DNA from: Trichoplax sp. H2 | Taxonomy: Eukaryota > Placozoa > Uniplacotomia > Trichoplacea | DNA: 22,922 bases | Direction: 5' to 3' | Assembly (NCBI GenBank): GCA_003344405.1 | Contig: NOWV01000415.1 | Coordinates: 1 to 22,922, forward strand | Shown: positions 10,772 through 22,490 of the stretch, in pieces | How positions within the stretch are numbered: position 1 is the first letter of the stretch | Layout: every line of letters starts with the position of its first letter | The notes under the pieces: model-generated | Seen by the model: only the letters and a program-made list of their open reading frames with translations | What the model was told of the DNA's origin: nothing | Databases searched by the model: none | Position numbers and translations under genes: made by a program

Positions 10772-13700
10772 CGTTTTTACCTACCAATCGTATGAAATTG
10801 GTCAAGTATAAAAGTCTTAGAATTGTATTTTAATTAAAAATTTGAAATCGATATTTAGATACAGTATAACTATTAAGAACGTAGATTAAATGCAGTACTT
10901 TTTATGAACGTAATGACAATCTGTGAAAAAAAGGTAGATAATCTTCTTAAGTAGTGCTTCTATTAAAAAAATGTTTATTAAACCAATTTGATGAGTGTCT
11001 TGAGATTGTAAGACAACTGAAGATATTAATAACGTAAGCTAAAATGTGACAGAAAATTTCAAATTTTATGGAAAGGTTGATAGTTACAATAATAATCAAT
11101 CATTTTTAGGATAAAATATTGATGTAACACCTTAAAATAAATTCTTTCAACAACACCAATTTATCCAATCAACATCGACAAAAGATGCGTAAAATAGGTG
11201 AAAATCCTTCAATTACCCAAGTCGTTGTTTTCCTCTCGTATAAGTTTTCCCTCTACGACTTTTCTATCAATCAAAATCGCAATATCGTTAAAATAATCAG
11301 CTATATCGAGAAAGTGGAATTGATGAAATGATGGCAGATTTATTCCGAAGATATTTTTAATATTTTTCAACTTTGAAATACTATTACAAGCATCGCAACC
11401 GCACCTTTGCCACGATTAGAATAAAATGTTACCTTAAATTGTTAGCTAACTGGTAGATAAAAAGTAAATTTAGATTCAGCTAATAAATAAATAAGAAATA
11501 ATGGCGACTCTTGTCTTGTGGACTTAGATCTTTTCTTTCTATTATTATTGTAATCACTCTCTCTAGTACTGGCTTGTTCATTATGATTAGAGTAACGTTT
11601 TCTCCGCCCTTAACAGTATGCAAGTTTAATAGCTCAAATAGGAGAACTATTATTTTATTCATTGCTTACCGTTGCTAATGTCAATAACTTGCCAGTTTAA
11701 TACTGGTTTTTCATTGTTTTCTATCTTAAACTTACCACTTTAAAGCTACGTTGTACATAGGGCTTAGTCTAAGCCGATAATAACAAATATGAATAATAAT
11801 TATAAAGCCTGATAATAATAGCATACCTTGTGGATGGGCAAATCAACTATTTTCGGACTTCTTATTTAGTTAAGCTATCAATCTAGGCCAAGATTGAACT
11901 CTGTGATTGTCATGAATACAAAAACAGTTGACAATAGATGTGAATTGCAAAGAAAGTATCCTGTCTGTCTTATTTCTATCTTTTCAGGTCTTTTATTCTA
12001 GTATTTCAATGACAATAGCTATAGGCATAACAGATAAAAGAGGCTAAGTTCCGTTCTCTGGATGAAATATAAAATAAAGTAGATGATAATAACATCGTCG
12101 ACGAAGTCAGCACCATATTAGCTTGCACGGTAATATTGTTTTATTCAAGAAAACTATCCGAAACCAAATGAAACAACTAAACTTCCTTCGTAATCCTGAG
12201 CAATAACCTTCTAAAATCATTATAAAGAAAGTTTATAGAGATAAGAATACTTGTTATTATTAGTATTCCTCTTATCGTGACAATAGTTTAAATTTTTTGA
12301 TATTATTGTTTTTGTCGATATGTTTGTTCTCTAGATCCATAAACAATAATCGATCGGATGTCTATTCTACATCAATGTATTTCTTTAATTGGTCTATTAG
12401 TTTAAAATAGATTAGGCCTTTTGATCACTTATTCAACTAATGATCTAACACAGGGTAATATTACAATATCAAATATCAATATTGTATTAATCATGATAAA
12501 ATTCTTGGCCTCAAAGTTAAATATACTAAATACAGTTAATCTTGATTACTGCTGTCATAATTGAAGAACATGTGGTCTTTGATAGAAAAAACATCCAATA
12601 TTAAGTGATTTACAATTTTGTTAAACTAAGCGGGAATGCTTTATGAATTCTGATAATAGCCGGAATGGATTCCTTTTCCGATATAGTGATTTAATGAAAA
12701 TCGAATAAATGGTAGTACTCGTATCATGTAATTATAGAAAATACTAGAATTTAATGTAAAACACCCAAACGGTCTTCTACGAATTATTACTCGAATAACA
12801 TTATGTAGCTGTAGCAAAAGTCAATCTTACAAGAGTTGTTAGAGCGTCTATTTCTATATTAGCTAACTAACATATTTTATTCCTACATCTCACGACTTTA
12901 ATCTGAAGTCTCGATATATTCTTAATTTACGCTTAAAAGAATCTGAGCAATATCCACAACAGCAATTATATACCCGCAATTTCGAGTAATTTGAGTAAAC
13001 TTAAATTTAGCACATAAATTAAAAATTTTATAAATTTTTTTAAATCATAGAATTATAAAGTTTTATAAGCTACAGCAATCTTTCGAATTTCAATAAAGAA
13101 TGCTTATAATTAAAAAAGTCATTTTCATAGACTTTATTTAAATTAAGGAATTAAAGCACCATGACTTCGACAGTATCATCCGAACTATTTTGTTTTCTGG
13201 TGCTCTAGTTGAGGACAATCGTACATTAAATATTTGTAACAGTGTTTAATTAAATATGTATTTACAAATTACTTACGTACTACAGCTACGACCGAGAAAA
13301 TGATCATCACTACAACATTATTTAATTGCTATGTAGAACGTTTCGGAGCTTTCAAATTATTGTTAGGCTTATTTCTTTTAATTTGTGTCGCACTTATAGT
13401 TTATAATTTTGTGCGGTTACATTGATTACTTAATCCATGATCAATTCGTGCGCATATTAGCAAATTATCTTTTTATACCGATAAAATTCAGTATTACTGG
13501 AGTTTAACGTTTTACGCTATGCTGCTGCATATTTCAATATTAATTCTTGCTAGCTAACTCTTTTAGAAAATTTATGACAGCCTTAAGCTATACCATAAGG
13601 CGAGAATAAATAATTTTTAGGCTAGTGATATTTTCCGATTGCTTTTTAAAAAATGGTATAAAATTCATTTGTACCTAACTTCAGCTATCTGAACAATAAA

Positions 13701-14547
13701 TAATCAACTTTTAAATCATAAAAGGCGACTCTTGTTTTGACAGCGTGAGATTTGTAATATTTTCGATTCTTTAAACGTTATGTGCCAATGCCTATTCATT
13801 TACTGATATTTCATTTTCATATTGTTAACTGTTTTTTTAAATCACGTAGGATACTATTCTTACTTAATTTATTTGCCCAATTTACTAATGTAATAATTGC
13901 TATTTTACTGAATTCGCAATATAAAAAAATATTAATGTTTCTATGCTTACTGGAAGTCTGGCTAATTCGTAACTGAGATTTACCTAAAGATAAGCTATTC
14001 ACTATTTCGGTCTCTTTGGTACGCTTCTTTTATAATTCATTTTAACTAACTGTTTGTTTTTATTCAATTTTGCAACCAATATAACGGTACCATAGTGGCA
14101 AGATTAACTAAATCTAGTGTTTTAGTTTATATTACGTTCGTTTGGCAATATAGGATTCTATTCAGCTTAGGAATTTAATTTATTTTTGTTTTAGTATCCT
14201 TGAAACACTTTTATCTTCTAAATTTCGGTATACTCTAGAAATGAATCATTAATTTGATAATACTAGTTGTATTGTTTCTTACAACAGTACCAGTAACTTG
14301 GTATATGCTATTTATGTTTGCATCAACCTAAAAGTGAATAATCTTATGATTAAGTCTGACTAAAACTATATCTAAACTTATGCCGAATTCGATCGGTTTG
14401 GCAGAAAATATTTTGGACGATTCAAAAGTAATACAGCGGTTAAATATTCTGATATTGCTGAGAAAGAATTTATTAATTTTGAACACTGTAGCGTTTTTAG
14501 ATTGTAATATAACTATTATCAACTCTTACTATAGACATTTTGTATTG
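10772..14547. other. 5' flank of the GPCR and intergenic DNA, no supported gene
   Basis: Nearly 3.8 kb without a recognisable gene. No TATA box in the right orientation is obvious just upstream of the receptor start. Minus-strand frames of 68 codons (11209-11415, no start codon) and 60 codons (11480-11662), and overlapping frames at 13782-14002, have chance lengths and no family I recognise. A sequence sharing GGCGACTCTTGT occurs at about 11503 and 13724. Confidence 0.55.
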
Positions 14548-14962
14548 CTCTTAAATATAAACATATTTAGAGTGTGTTTGTACTATATTCTTACACAGCT
14601 TGCTGTGTTTATTTGTAGCGTTAGCAGTCTTCGTTATTTTTTACAATTATTTTACTATTATGGTATACATTGTATCTAATTATATAATTGTGATCTCTGT
14701 TTGTGTTTTATCTCAAAAGCTATAAATAAAGTCTATTTCTACCTCAGAAATAATTAGCTACGCTGGTCACAGTGTTGGTACTTTCACACGTTTCTCACGA
14801 CAGCATACACGTTGATCTACCGTAAGTACCAGATTTTACCTTAGTTACCATCTATAATAAACTATCTGCTTTCATTAAATCCTGTTGTGTAATTTTGAGA
14901 ACAGCAACTAAGTCCGCAGCGGCTGATTCTTTGAACTCTCCGTCACAAATACGTAATAATTC
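14548..14962 (+). repeat. Old direct repeat, copy 2
   Basis: Partner of 6889-7323, with the same order of short conserved blocks spread over about 415 bp. Its left part overlaps a 99-codon frame (14380-14679, plus) that opens in unrelated sequence and ends inside the repeat. That frame shows no domain and I treat it as chance. Confidence 0.75.
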
Positions 14963-17900
14963 TAAAAGGAACGTTCCATAAAATTTAGTTGTTGTTTGCA
15001 ATCGGCTATGCCCATATTAAAATTATTCTAGTAGTATAAATTTTGTTTTGATATTTGTTACAAGCTAGGGTTAATCCTAACTTGAGTGATGGTTATAATC
15101 TGATAAATTAGTTGGCGATGACTATTTTAGCCTACCGCAATTAGTCCTACATTAAGGATTTGTTCCATATCAGCTGGTGCACACTTAAGTTATAGTTGTA
15201 ATTCAGGAAACCAGAAATATTACTGGCAGGTAAACATATACGTCGTATCAGCGTAATAAAGGGAATATTATATATGTCACGCACGTTTTTTTTTAACATG
15301 GATCTAAATAAAAATTATTATTCTTCTTCGAAAAAATAGTATTGATGACCAGTTAGAAGCCATAATATTTTTTCAAAGTTTATACTTACCTTTTCTTATG
15401 TCTAAGGCTAGATCACAATGAGTATATTAGGGTATATTGATCATTTGACAGCAAAAATGAAAGCTAAGAATAAAGCTCCTACAAATTTTCAACGTCGAAG
15501 AATGTCAATTTAGGATGATAGAATATTATAAAAGAATTAAGCATCAAAAAATACCGATCTGTAATTTGTTTGGGGATATGAATGTCGACATTACGGTAGT
15601 ATATTTGGCTGAATGTGATTGATTATCATTCTACTCTTCATATGAAGCTAATAAGTATTAATTACGCAATTGTGAAATTTTCTTTTAGGAGGACAAAATA
15701 AAAAATTGATGGAACTCACCGAAGCTACTTTAGTGATCGAATTTTATTAATATTCCTTTAATTTAACAAATTCTTCATGCTACATTTATCGTAATACTTA
15801 CCTAAAGTAGCTTATTCGTGAAGTACCGTATTTCAAGGGTAATAAATATTAGCATACAGATAGATACAGTATAACCAGTAACTCGACTTTGCAGCAATTA
15901 CTTTCGTCAATAAATATTATAAACGCTATTTACAAAACATAATTGTTATGGTGTAATAGGATTAACATAGATAGGCATAAGCTTATAAAGCCTAAAATCC
16001 TGGGAGATTGTAATATTTCTCTTTTCGAAGTTAAAGCTGCGTCATACTGTTTGTAAAGCAATGCAGGATATTCTTAAAGACCAGTGTGCTATATGATTGA
16101 AAACTGTAACTCTTAGAATTAATTTTTTAACCTTGACTGTTTTTCGATAATAAATTTCTTAAATTATGCCTTTGAAGAATTTTGTTTTAAATTTATTTTA
16201 TGAAGTCTGTAAGGCCCAATATTAAATAAATATGAATAACAATATAATAAATGCCATAAATTTAGAAGCAATTAATCAGCTTTCCTTTATTTTAATTCAG
16301 TAAGCTTTTTAGAAAAAAATTTTAAAGCTGATGTAATGGTATTGATATGAGAATTTACAGTAGTTGTTTACTATATTCGGAAATTTTAAAATTTGAACGT
16401 AATAACAAGTTTGTAATCTCAGAACTGATAAGTAGCCCACTGTGAAAATTATTATGGTGACTTTAGTATTAGTAACAAACTATAATTATTAAAAAATTAT
16501 GCAAGAAATGTAAAAATCATTAATTATAATTAGCTTTGCATTGTAAAATGGCTAAATGTTGATTTTGAAGCTAAAATTCTTCAAATATTACTTACCGTCT
16601 TTGTCTACATTGACTTTAATAAACATGTTTGATCATATCTAATGCTCTGATGTTGGTCACTGTCGTTATAGAGCTTAAAATTTTATAACGTGAAAGTAGA
16701 ATAGTAAAGCAAATTATATCTAAATATAAGACAGACACATTACACGTAGACCAATTGGTTAAATAACTATCAGAATTGATTCTTTGAGGCTTTATTGCAA
16801 ACTATATTTCTTACTATTAATTATGAAAATAGTTACAGAAATCATACAACATTCTGTAAACGAGTACTTGCAATCCATATTACTGGAAGTAGCAAATGTT
16901 AAGGTTTTTAAAATGCAAGATCCTCAATATAGATATTTCTAAACGGAGATAAATTCTTCAATTACAGAACCAAATAAATTCAAAGAATGTTGGCTTGGTA
17001 AGGTAGTGGATTTAAGGACATTAAATAGAGTTTTCATCAGCTAATCGGTACTGTTCTACAGACGATATAGGTATACTTGTATAAGCCTAAAATTTTTAAT
17101 GCAACTACCAAATAAAGGAATTTCTTGATTTAAAATTGCAAAAGTACTATAAATTCAATTCCGTATTCTACCTTACATCAGTTCGATGTCTAGTGTGATA
17201 TGATGGGAGTTGTCCACTTTTACGCATTATTATACTTTTTTTGAAATGAATGAACATTCGAGGAATGTTTTAATATCTCTTTGTTTACAATAAATCTAGT
17301 TCCAGTATATTTAAAATAATATAATTTAACTTTTGCAGAGACTATAGCTTAATAAATACGCAAGCTCACTGTAATACCTATCAAATCGAATTAAGAGCTA
17401 TTAAAAATGAAGAAATTCTTCAGTGTAGCATATTTTAGTAAACGCTTATTTAACCTTAAGAGTAATGTTTTATTATAAGTCCACCTGGCAAAGAAAAATC
17501 TGCTTTTTCCCCTCTTATATGAATGGTTGCAAGCGGCTAAGATAATTAGCACAATCATTTATTATGTTAGACGATACAGCAAAGATTATATATAACTTCT
17601 TTAAAATTTAACCAAGTATTACTCTACAATACTATGCTCAAGAGTTTAGAATCATAATAGTAAATGACACAAAAAATATGACTTTATATGGCCGTCAGAT
17701 ATGGCCTATTACGTACATGTCCTATATATAGTGCAAATATTATACGTACATCATTCTATTGTCCTAACTCTCCTTTATAATTACTTCATTATTAAGCGTA
17801 CCAGATTATTGTCTAAGTCACACTGCTGTATTACATCACTGTTAAACTTTCAAACACTTTACTGTACTTAATTGAAGTCATTGCCCAATTCGAAGTCAAA

Positions 17901-18414
17901 AATAGCTCAAGAAACCTGCCCAAGGGAAAGTAATTGCATTTTTACTACTCAAACCTGTAATGCTATATCCATGTATCACCTTGAACAAATAAATTTAATA
18001 TGAGTTAGCCTTAGGGTAATACACTTTTTACATTTTAGTAAGTAAATTGTACTATTAATCCATGGAGACATATCTAAAGAAGTTTGTTAATTTAAAAATA
18101 TATATTTTCTTGTTTTCTAACATGATAGTAGTACTTCTAAGTATGGCCTACTATTATATTAGTTGTACGGTCTATCTACGTATGTTTACCGAAATATATA
18201 TTGCATGCTTGTCTCAATCAACTTGCAATATGGTTACTTAACTTAAATCTCTGTAACAATCAAACTACCGTACAGTGCTAAATAGTCTTCAATGGAATGA
18301 AATTACCCACAGTTGACGTGATTTTAATTTACTTTATGATAAGTTTCGGTCTTGCTATCCTAGATGAATCTCATACTAAAACATAGACACCTGCATACCA
18401 TACCTCTATACCGT
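14963..18414. other. Intergenic or intronic DNA with clustered minus-strand splice-donor matches
   Basis: No frame above chance length. Perfect GGTAAGTA octamers on the minus strand lie at 15383-15390, 15795-15802 and 16589-16596, which could mark introns of a minus-strand transcript. No chain of coding exons could be built with confidence, so a non-coding RNA, a gene with very short exons, or chance all remain possible. Confidence 0.45.
15722..15813 (-). repeat. 12-bp perfect inverted repeat next to a splice-donor match
   Basis: AAGCTACTTTAG at 15722-15733 is the exact reverse complement of CTAAAGTAGCTT at 15802-15813, with a 68-bp spacer. Read on the minus strand, one stem arm ends exactly at the GGTAAGTA donor match, so in RNA the hairpin would place that donor at the base of the loop. 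Confidence 0.6.
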
Positions 18415-18454
18415 AGTAATCAATAGTAATCAATAGAAATAAATAGGAATAAAT
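18415..18454. repeat. 10-bp tandem repeat, four units
   Basis: Units are AGTAATCAAT, AGTAATCAAT, AGAAATAAAT and AGGAATAAAT. The first two are identical, and the later two drift together at positions 3-4 and 7. This is a small minisatellite in non-coding DNA. Confidence 0.85.
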
Positions 18455-18966
18455 CTTTGATAGTATGGATAATTAATCTTAGATGCACGTATAAAGTATT
18501 AATATGTAGTAAAGGACTAAAAAGTAGAGTTTTTTGTAACTTTTAGTATGTAACTAGCATTATTTTACTATAGAAAATACCTAGAAGGTGATAGTGTCTT
18601 TAAGTTTTACCCTGCCAAATCATCATTTCGCCATCTTTTCTTCTTCATTATTTTACAAGGTATTATATAGATTACTATAGATGTAGCCCTAGAGCAATGT
18701 CCTAACCTGAAGAAAGGGCGTTTGATCGTCTATTCAAATTGTAAAGGAATTTAACTTAGTAGCAAAACCCTATTCTTAGAGAAAGGGGATTTATAACATG
18801 ACGATAAAGTACTGTAATGTAGTCTATAATCGTACAGTTACTGTACAATCTGACGCTAAAACATCAACTGTCAATACTCAGCGATACTATTGTCAGAAAA
18901 GTAGTCGTGATAGTCATATAAAACTTTCTGATTAGCGAAATAGCGATTACTGTAATCTTTATAAAA
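18455..18966. other. Non-coding spacer with a short palindrome
   Basis: About 500 bp without open frames of note. It contains GTACAGT-T-ACTGTAC at 18832-18846, a perfect 7-bp inverted repeat around one base that could bind a dimeric factor, and one AAACCCTATT copy at 18765-18774. Confidence 0.5.
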
Positions 18967-19030
18967 TCCGATATAATTTTTCGGATTCGGATTCCGGAAC
19001 CGGTCGGATTTATGTCCGATATAATTTTTC
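18967..19030. repeat. Perfect 16-bp direct repeat enclosing a GC-rich palindromic core
   Basis: TCCGATATAATTTTTC occurs at 18967-18982 and again at 19015-19030. Between them are three CGGATT motifs (18982, 18988, 19005), the palindrome TTCCGGAA (18992-18999) and the overlapping ACCGGT (18999-19004). AATCCG at 18965-18970 is the inverse of CGGATT. This is the densest GC patch in an otherwise AT-rich region and marks the left edge of the G-rich strand-asymmetric block. Confidence 0.85.
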
Positions 19031-19670
19031 TGTTTTAGATTTTGGATTTTAGTTTATGAAAAATATCGTAAGAGTTGATGTTTTAAATTTGAAATTTTTG
19101 TCATGAATTTGAAACTTTGGAATTTTATGACGTGACTTGAAAGTCACATTAGGAAAGTTTAGTTAGAAAAATAGAAAATAAGCTGGAAATTGGCAGAGGT
19201 TGTGTTGATTGTTAAGTAGTAGACTGTAGTTTTTATGACTAAATCTTGATGTTTAAAGGTTGATTTTTAGACTTTTATAGAGTATTAATGATAGAAATTA
19301 AGTTAGAATTGAAGTTTGATGTATTTTCATAGTTAACTTGTTGGTTTTATAGTGTTTGGTAAGGCAATCGTACGTTAAATTGTGTCTGAACTTTGAGTGA
19401 TTTTTGTTTTCTTAAATGGTGCAAAGTAGTTTTGTAAAACGGATCTTAAGAGCGATTGGTTAGTAAATGTTTAGTTTTAAATACCTCTGACAGCTCTATG
19501 AAGCCTATAAATGATAGTGCAATTAGAAAATTTAGAGAGAGTAGAAGAAGATTTTATTTGAAGAACTTGTTGAATTTAAAAGGCCTTCAGGGTCGAATTG
19601 TCGTAAGTTGAAACGTTCTTGTTTTTGAAAGGTTGTTCGGTCGTTGATAGTTTTTAAGTCTCACTTATTT
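19031..19670 (+). other. Strand-asymmetric block, G and T rich, C poor on the plus strand
   Basis: Row-by-row counting gives about 1-8 C against 10-14 G per 60 bases, and T exceeds A, unlike the neighbouring DNA. No long open frame runs through it in the standard code. Such skew can come from long-term transcription in one direction, a replication or R-loop effect, or an inserted sequence of foreign composition. I cannot tell which. Confidence 0.65.
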
Positions 19671-22490
19671 TATTAATACATAAAGCTAAGTATTTGTAAC
19701 GTTGTTCGGTTTATACTTCTTTCCATTTTATTTTGTAATAAATAGTTGTTCTATTATTTCCCCAAATTTTATTTGGTGTCAAAGTTTTGCTTAGTCGACC
19801 TGAGGCAACGAAAGTAGAATCAAAGTTTGTTAAAGTTTTGTAGCTTGATCTCTACACTTTTCATTTCATTGCAAATACTGCATATTATTTATAAGACTAT
19901 ATGGTAACCAAGTTTCTAGTTAACAGAGGCAAGACAAAGTAAAGCGTGAAATGCATAAGTATATATATATAGGTATTTGAATATCAGATAAAATGGTAAT
20001 ATACTGCTTCTTGCAGAAATTCTACGACTATTTTATTGGGTATATTATTAATTAATTTTATTATTTCATTCGTGCGATATGGTATGCGGGATAGACTAGA
20101 ACAATCATAGCTTCGAAATTGTCATTGCATTATTCGAACGCGTATTCTGCGTTTACAGTAAATACATCTTAAAATGATTATACTACATAACGAAGTAGGG
20201 GTTTAAATAAGATTTATCAATGAATTTTATAGCATAGAACCCTATTGCTTTATACATCTAAAAATTTCGAGCGCAATAACAATTAGAAATAATGAATTAT
20301 AAGAGGAAAATTAAACTGAATGTCAATATTAGAAGAGAAATTATTAATAGCTTTCAATAAACAATTTCTTTCAGATCTCATATCTTCAACGGCACCTATC
20401 TTATTCTAACAAAATAGTTTTACTTCCGGAAGTAATATTGGGTAAAATAGAATCAAGTTTCTTGTTTATTATGAAGAAAATTTGCAGTAAATTTACTATA
20501 TTGTTAGATTTAAATTTAAAAATTTAATGATCAATTCCTGATAAATATGAATGCCAAATATTGAAAGATTGAACTGAAAGTGGAAAATTCAAGAACACTA
20601 TTAAGGCTTTAGGGTCTTTACATGAGGAAAAATTTGTTCACTTTCAAAGCGTTTGCAAAAGGCTGTCGTTAATGAAATGACTCTTCAAAGGCCTTGAAAA
20701 TAGCACGCAATGCTTATCACAGTGGTTGCTTATGCTGGCGATGTTATATAATTGCCAAATTGACTGGCATAATATTCCAAAAAGACTAAATATATATAGT
20801 ATTTGCATGTGAATTTCAAGGACTAACAAGCTCTCAAGGCTATAAACCAACGCAAAGTTGTTGCATTTGCAATTCGAGTTTTAACCATAAATTTGCATTA
20901 TTCTAGCAAGCTTCAGTATTTGAATAAAATTTCATTGATTTATACTGGAAATAGAGTTCAACCTTAAAATCAACTGATATTTACTTTAGTAAGATTCGAT
21001 CTCATATGCATTTAAGATTGAAAAGTTGAAATTATTTGTTGCTTTGCACGATTAATAAATAGTCATGTAGACAGTATTGGCAGTTGTCGGTCTTAGTTAA
21101 CACAGAGCTCGCGTTAGAAGGCTCAGAAGTAACAGTAGTACTAGGTAATTTGTCCAAATTTATAATTAAATCGATAGCAATTCCTCTAAAGTATTAAGCG
21201 AGTTATCGTTTTCAAACAAAAATTACCGCTTTATTTAACTTAATCGTAAATAGAGGATTATTATTTTGTTACTAAAACTAGCAGTTGATAATAATATATA
21301 TGTATATAACATAACATATATATATTTATATTATGTAATCACTTTCCAAACTATCATATTATCTTTAACAATATAACATACAAGCGATATACTATATTTA
21401 CTAAAAAGGGCAGTAATCATAATAATGCAGAGAATTCCATAAACACGTTACATTATTTAAGAATATAATTATTAAAAGCTTAATGAATAAGTATAGTTTC
21501 TGCTAGTACCCGTCATAGTATCATTTATGTAGTTGAAAATCATTGGCTACAAAAATACTGCGGGCAAAAATATTAATATTATCAACTACTAGGAAGTTAA
21601 ATATTGGGATGGCACTGTTTTCATTATTCCGTTTCTTCCGGAATTAAGTAAACTTAAAGGAAGTGTTGGTAAATAGGGTTTCCGAAAGCACAATCCCCTT
21701 GCCTTGACTATAGTAGCAATGTTTACGTTGGTATCGTACCAAATGAATTTAACTACGACTATTTCCGAATTAACAGGATTCGTTATTATCTAAAAGTATA
21801 AAATTGAGAGTTTGAATAATTTATTGTCTACGAGGCCTGACAAAGGCTTAAAAAACAATTACAGAAACATCATGAAATACCATTATAATGTCTATGTAAA
21901 TCATACGTATTGGTATTTTGAATTTTACTTAATTTAAAGGTTAACAATTTCAGATAAAATTTATTAAGGATTTGATAAAAAAATTATGCTGCCTAAACGA
22001 GTAGAAGGTATCAATATTTTGCCAACATCTAAAAGATTATTACGGAAAGTTAAGATTGAGCCCGGAAAATATTTTATTGAAGCGTATGAGAACTATTTCG
22101 TAACCATAACCTAAAATGAACAAAAATATCGTGATACGGCCATCTAAGTATTGCAATTTACGCTTACAATTATTCCCTACCTGCAAGCTGATTAAACTAA
22201 AAAAATGCCAATACGTATATTCTCTGATTACTTTCTAAAATCGCAAATTCTTAATATGAAATAAGTTTCAATTCTTATTACTGTAGTGTATGATGTTAAA
22301 ACCTAACTTAGTGTTAGATTATAGGTTATAGGAAAGCATTTTATGGTGTACGATAGCGAAGTTATTATATTTATTGCAGTCCTATTTGCTAGTTGATAAT
22401 AATAGATCGTAAATCAAGATTCTATATCAGAACTAGATGACCATATAAAGGAGAACGTTGAGTCATTTTTGATACTAGAACTAAAGTAGA
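19671..22490. other. Intergenic DNA without a supported gene
   Basis: About 2.8 kb, AT-rich, with only chance-length frames (for example 68 codons at 20644-20850, minus). It includes a TA run near 19959-19971, two CCCTATT-type motifs (near 20237 and 21672), and the AT dyad listed separately. Confidence 0.55.
21289..21336. repeat. AT-only imperfect inverted repeat
   Basis: AATATATATGT and ACATATATATATT face each other across ATATAACATA-type sequence, giving a low-complexity, cruciform-prone, easily melted segment. No associated gene or origin signal is visible. Confidence 0.6.

Noticed and set aside
10587-10811. Plus-strand frame opposite the receptor start
   Set aside because: It is the antisense shadow of the real GPCR coding sequence.
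11475-13750. Duplicated segment around GGCGACTCTTGT (about 11503 and 13724)
   Set aside because: Only about 20 bp match well. The flanks diverge and the reading frames differ, so a real duplication is not supported.
14380-14679. 99-codon plus-strand frame as a membrane protein
   Set aside because: It opens in unrelated sequence and ends inside an old direct repeat whose other copy has no matching frame. Its hydrophobicity reflects T-rich DNA.
19050-19160. Mitochondrial insertion read with TGA as Trp
   Set aside because: Reading TGA as Trp lengthens a frame to only about 36 codons before TAG, and the product does not resemble a mitochondrial membrane protein.
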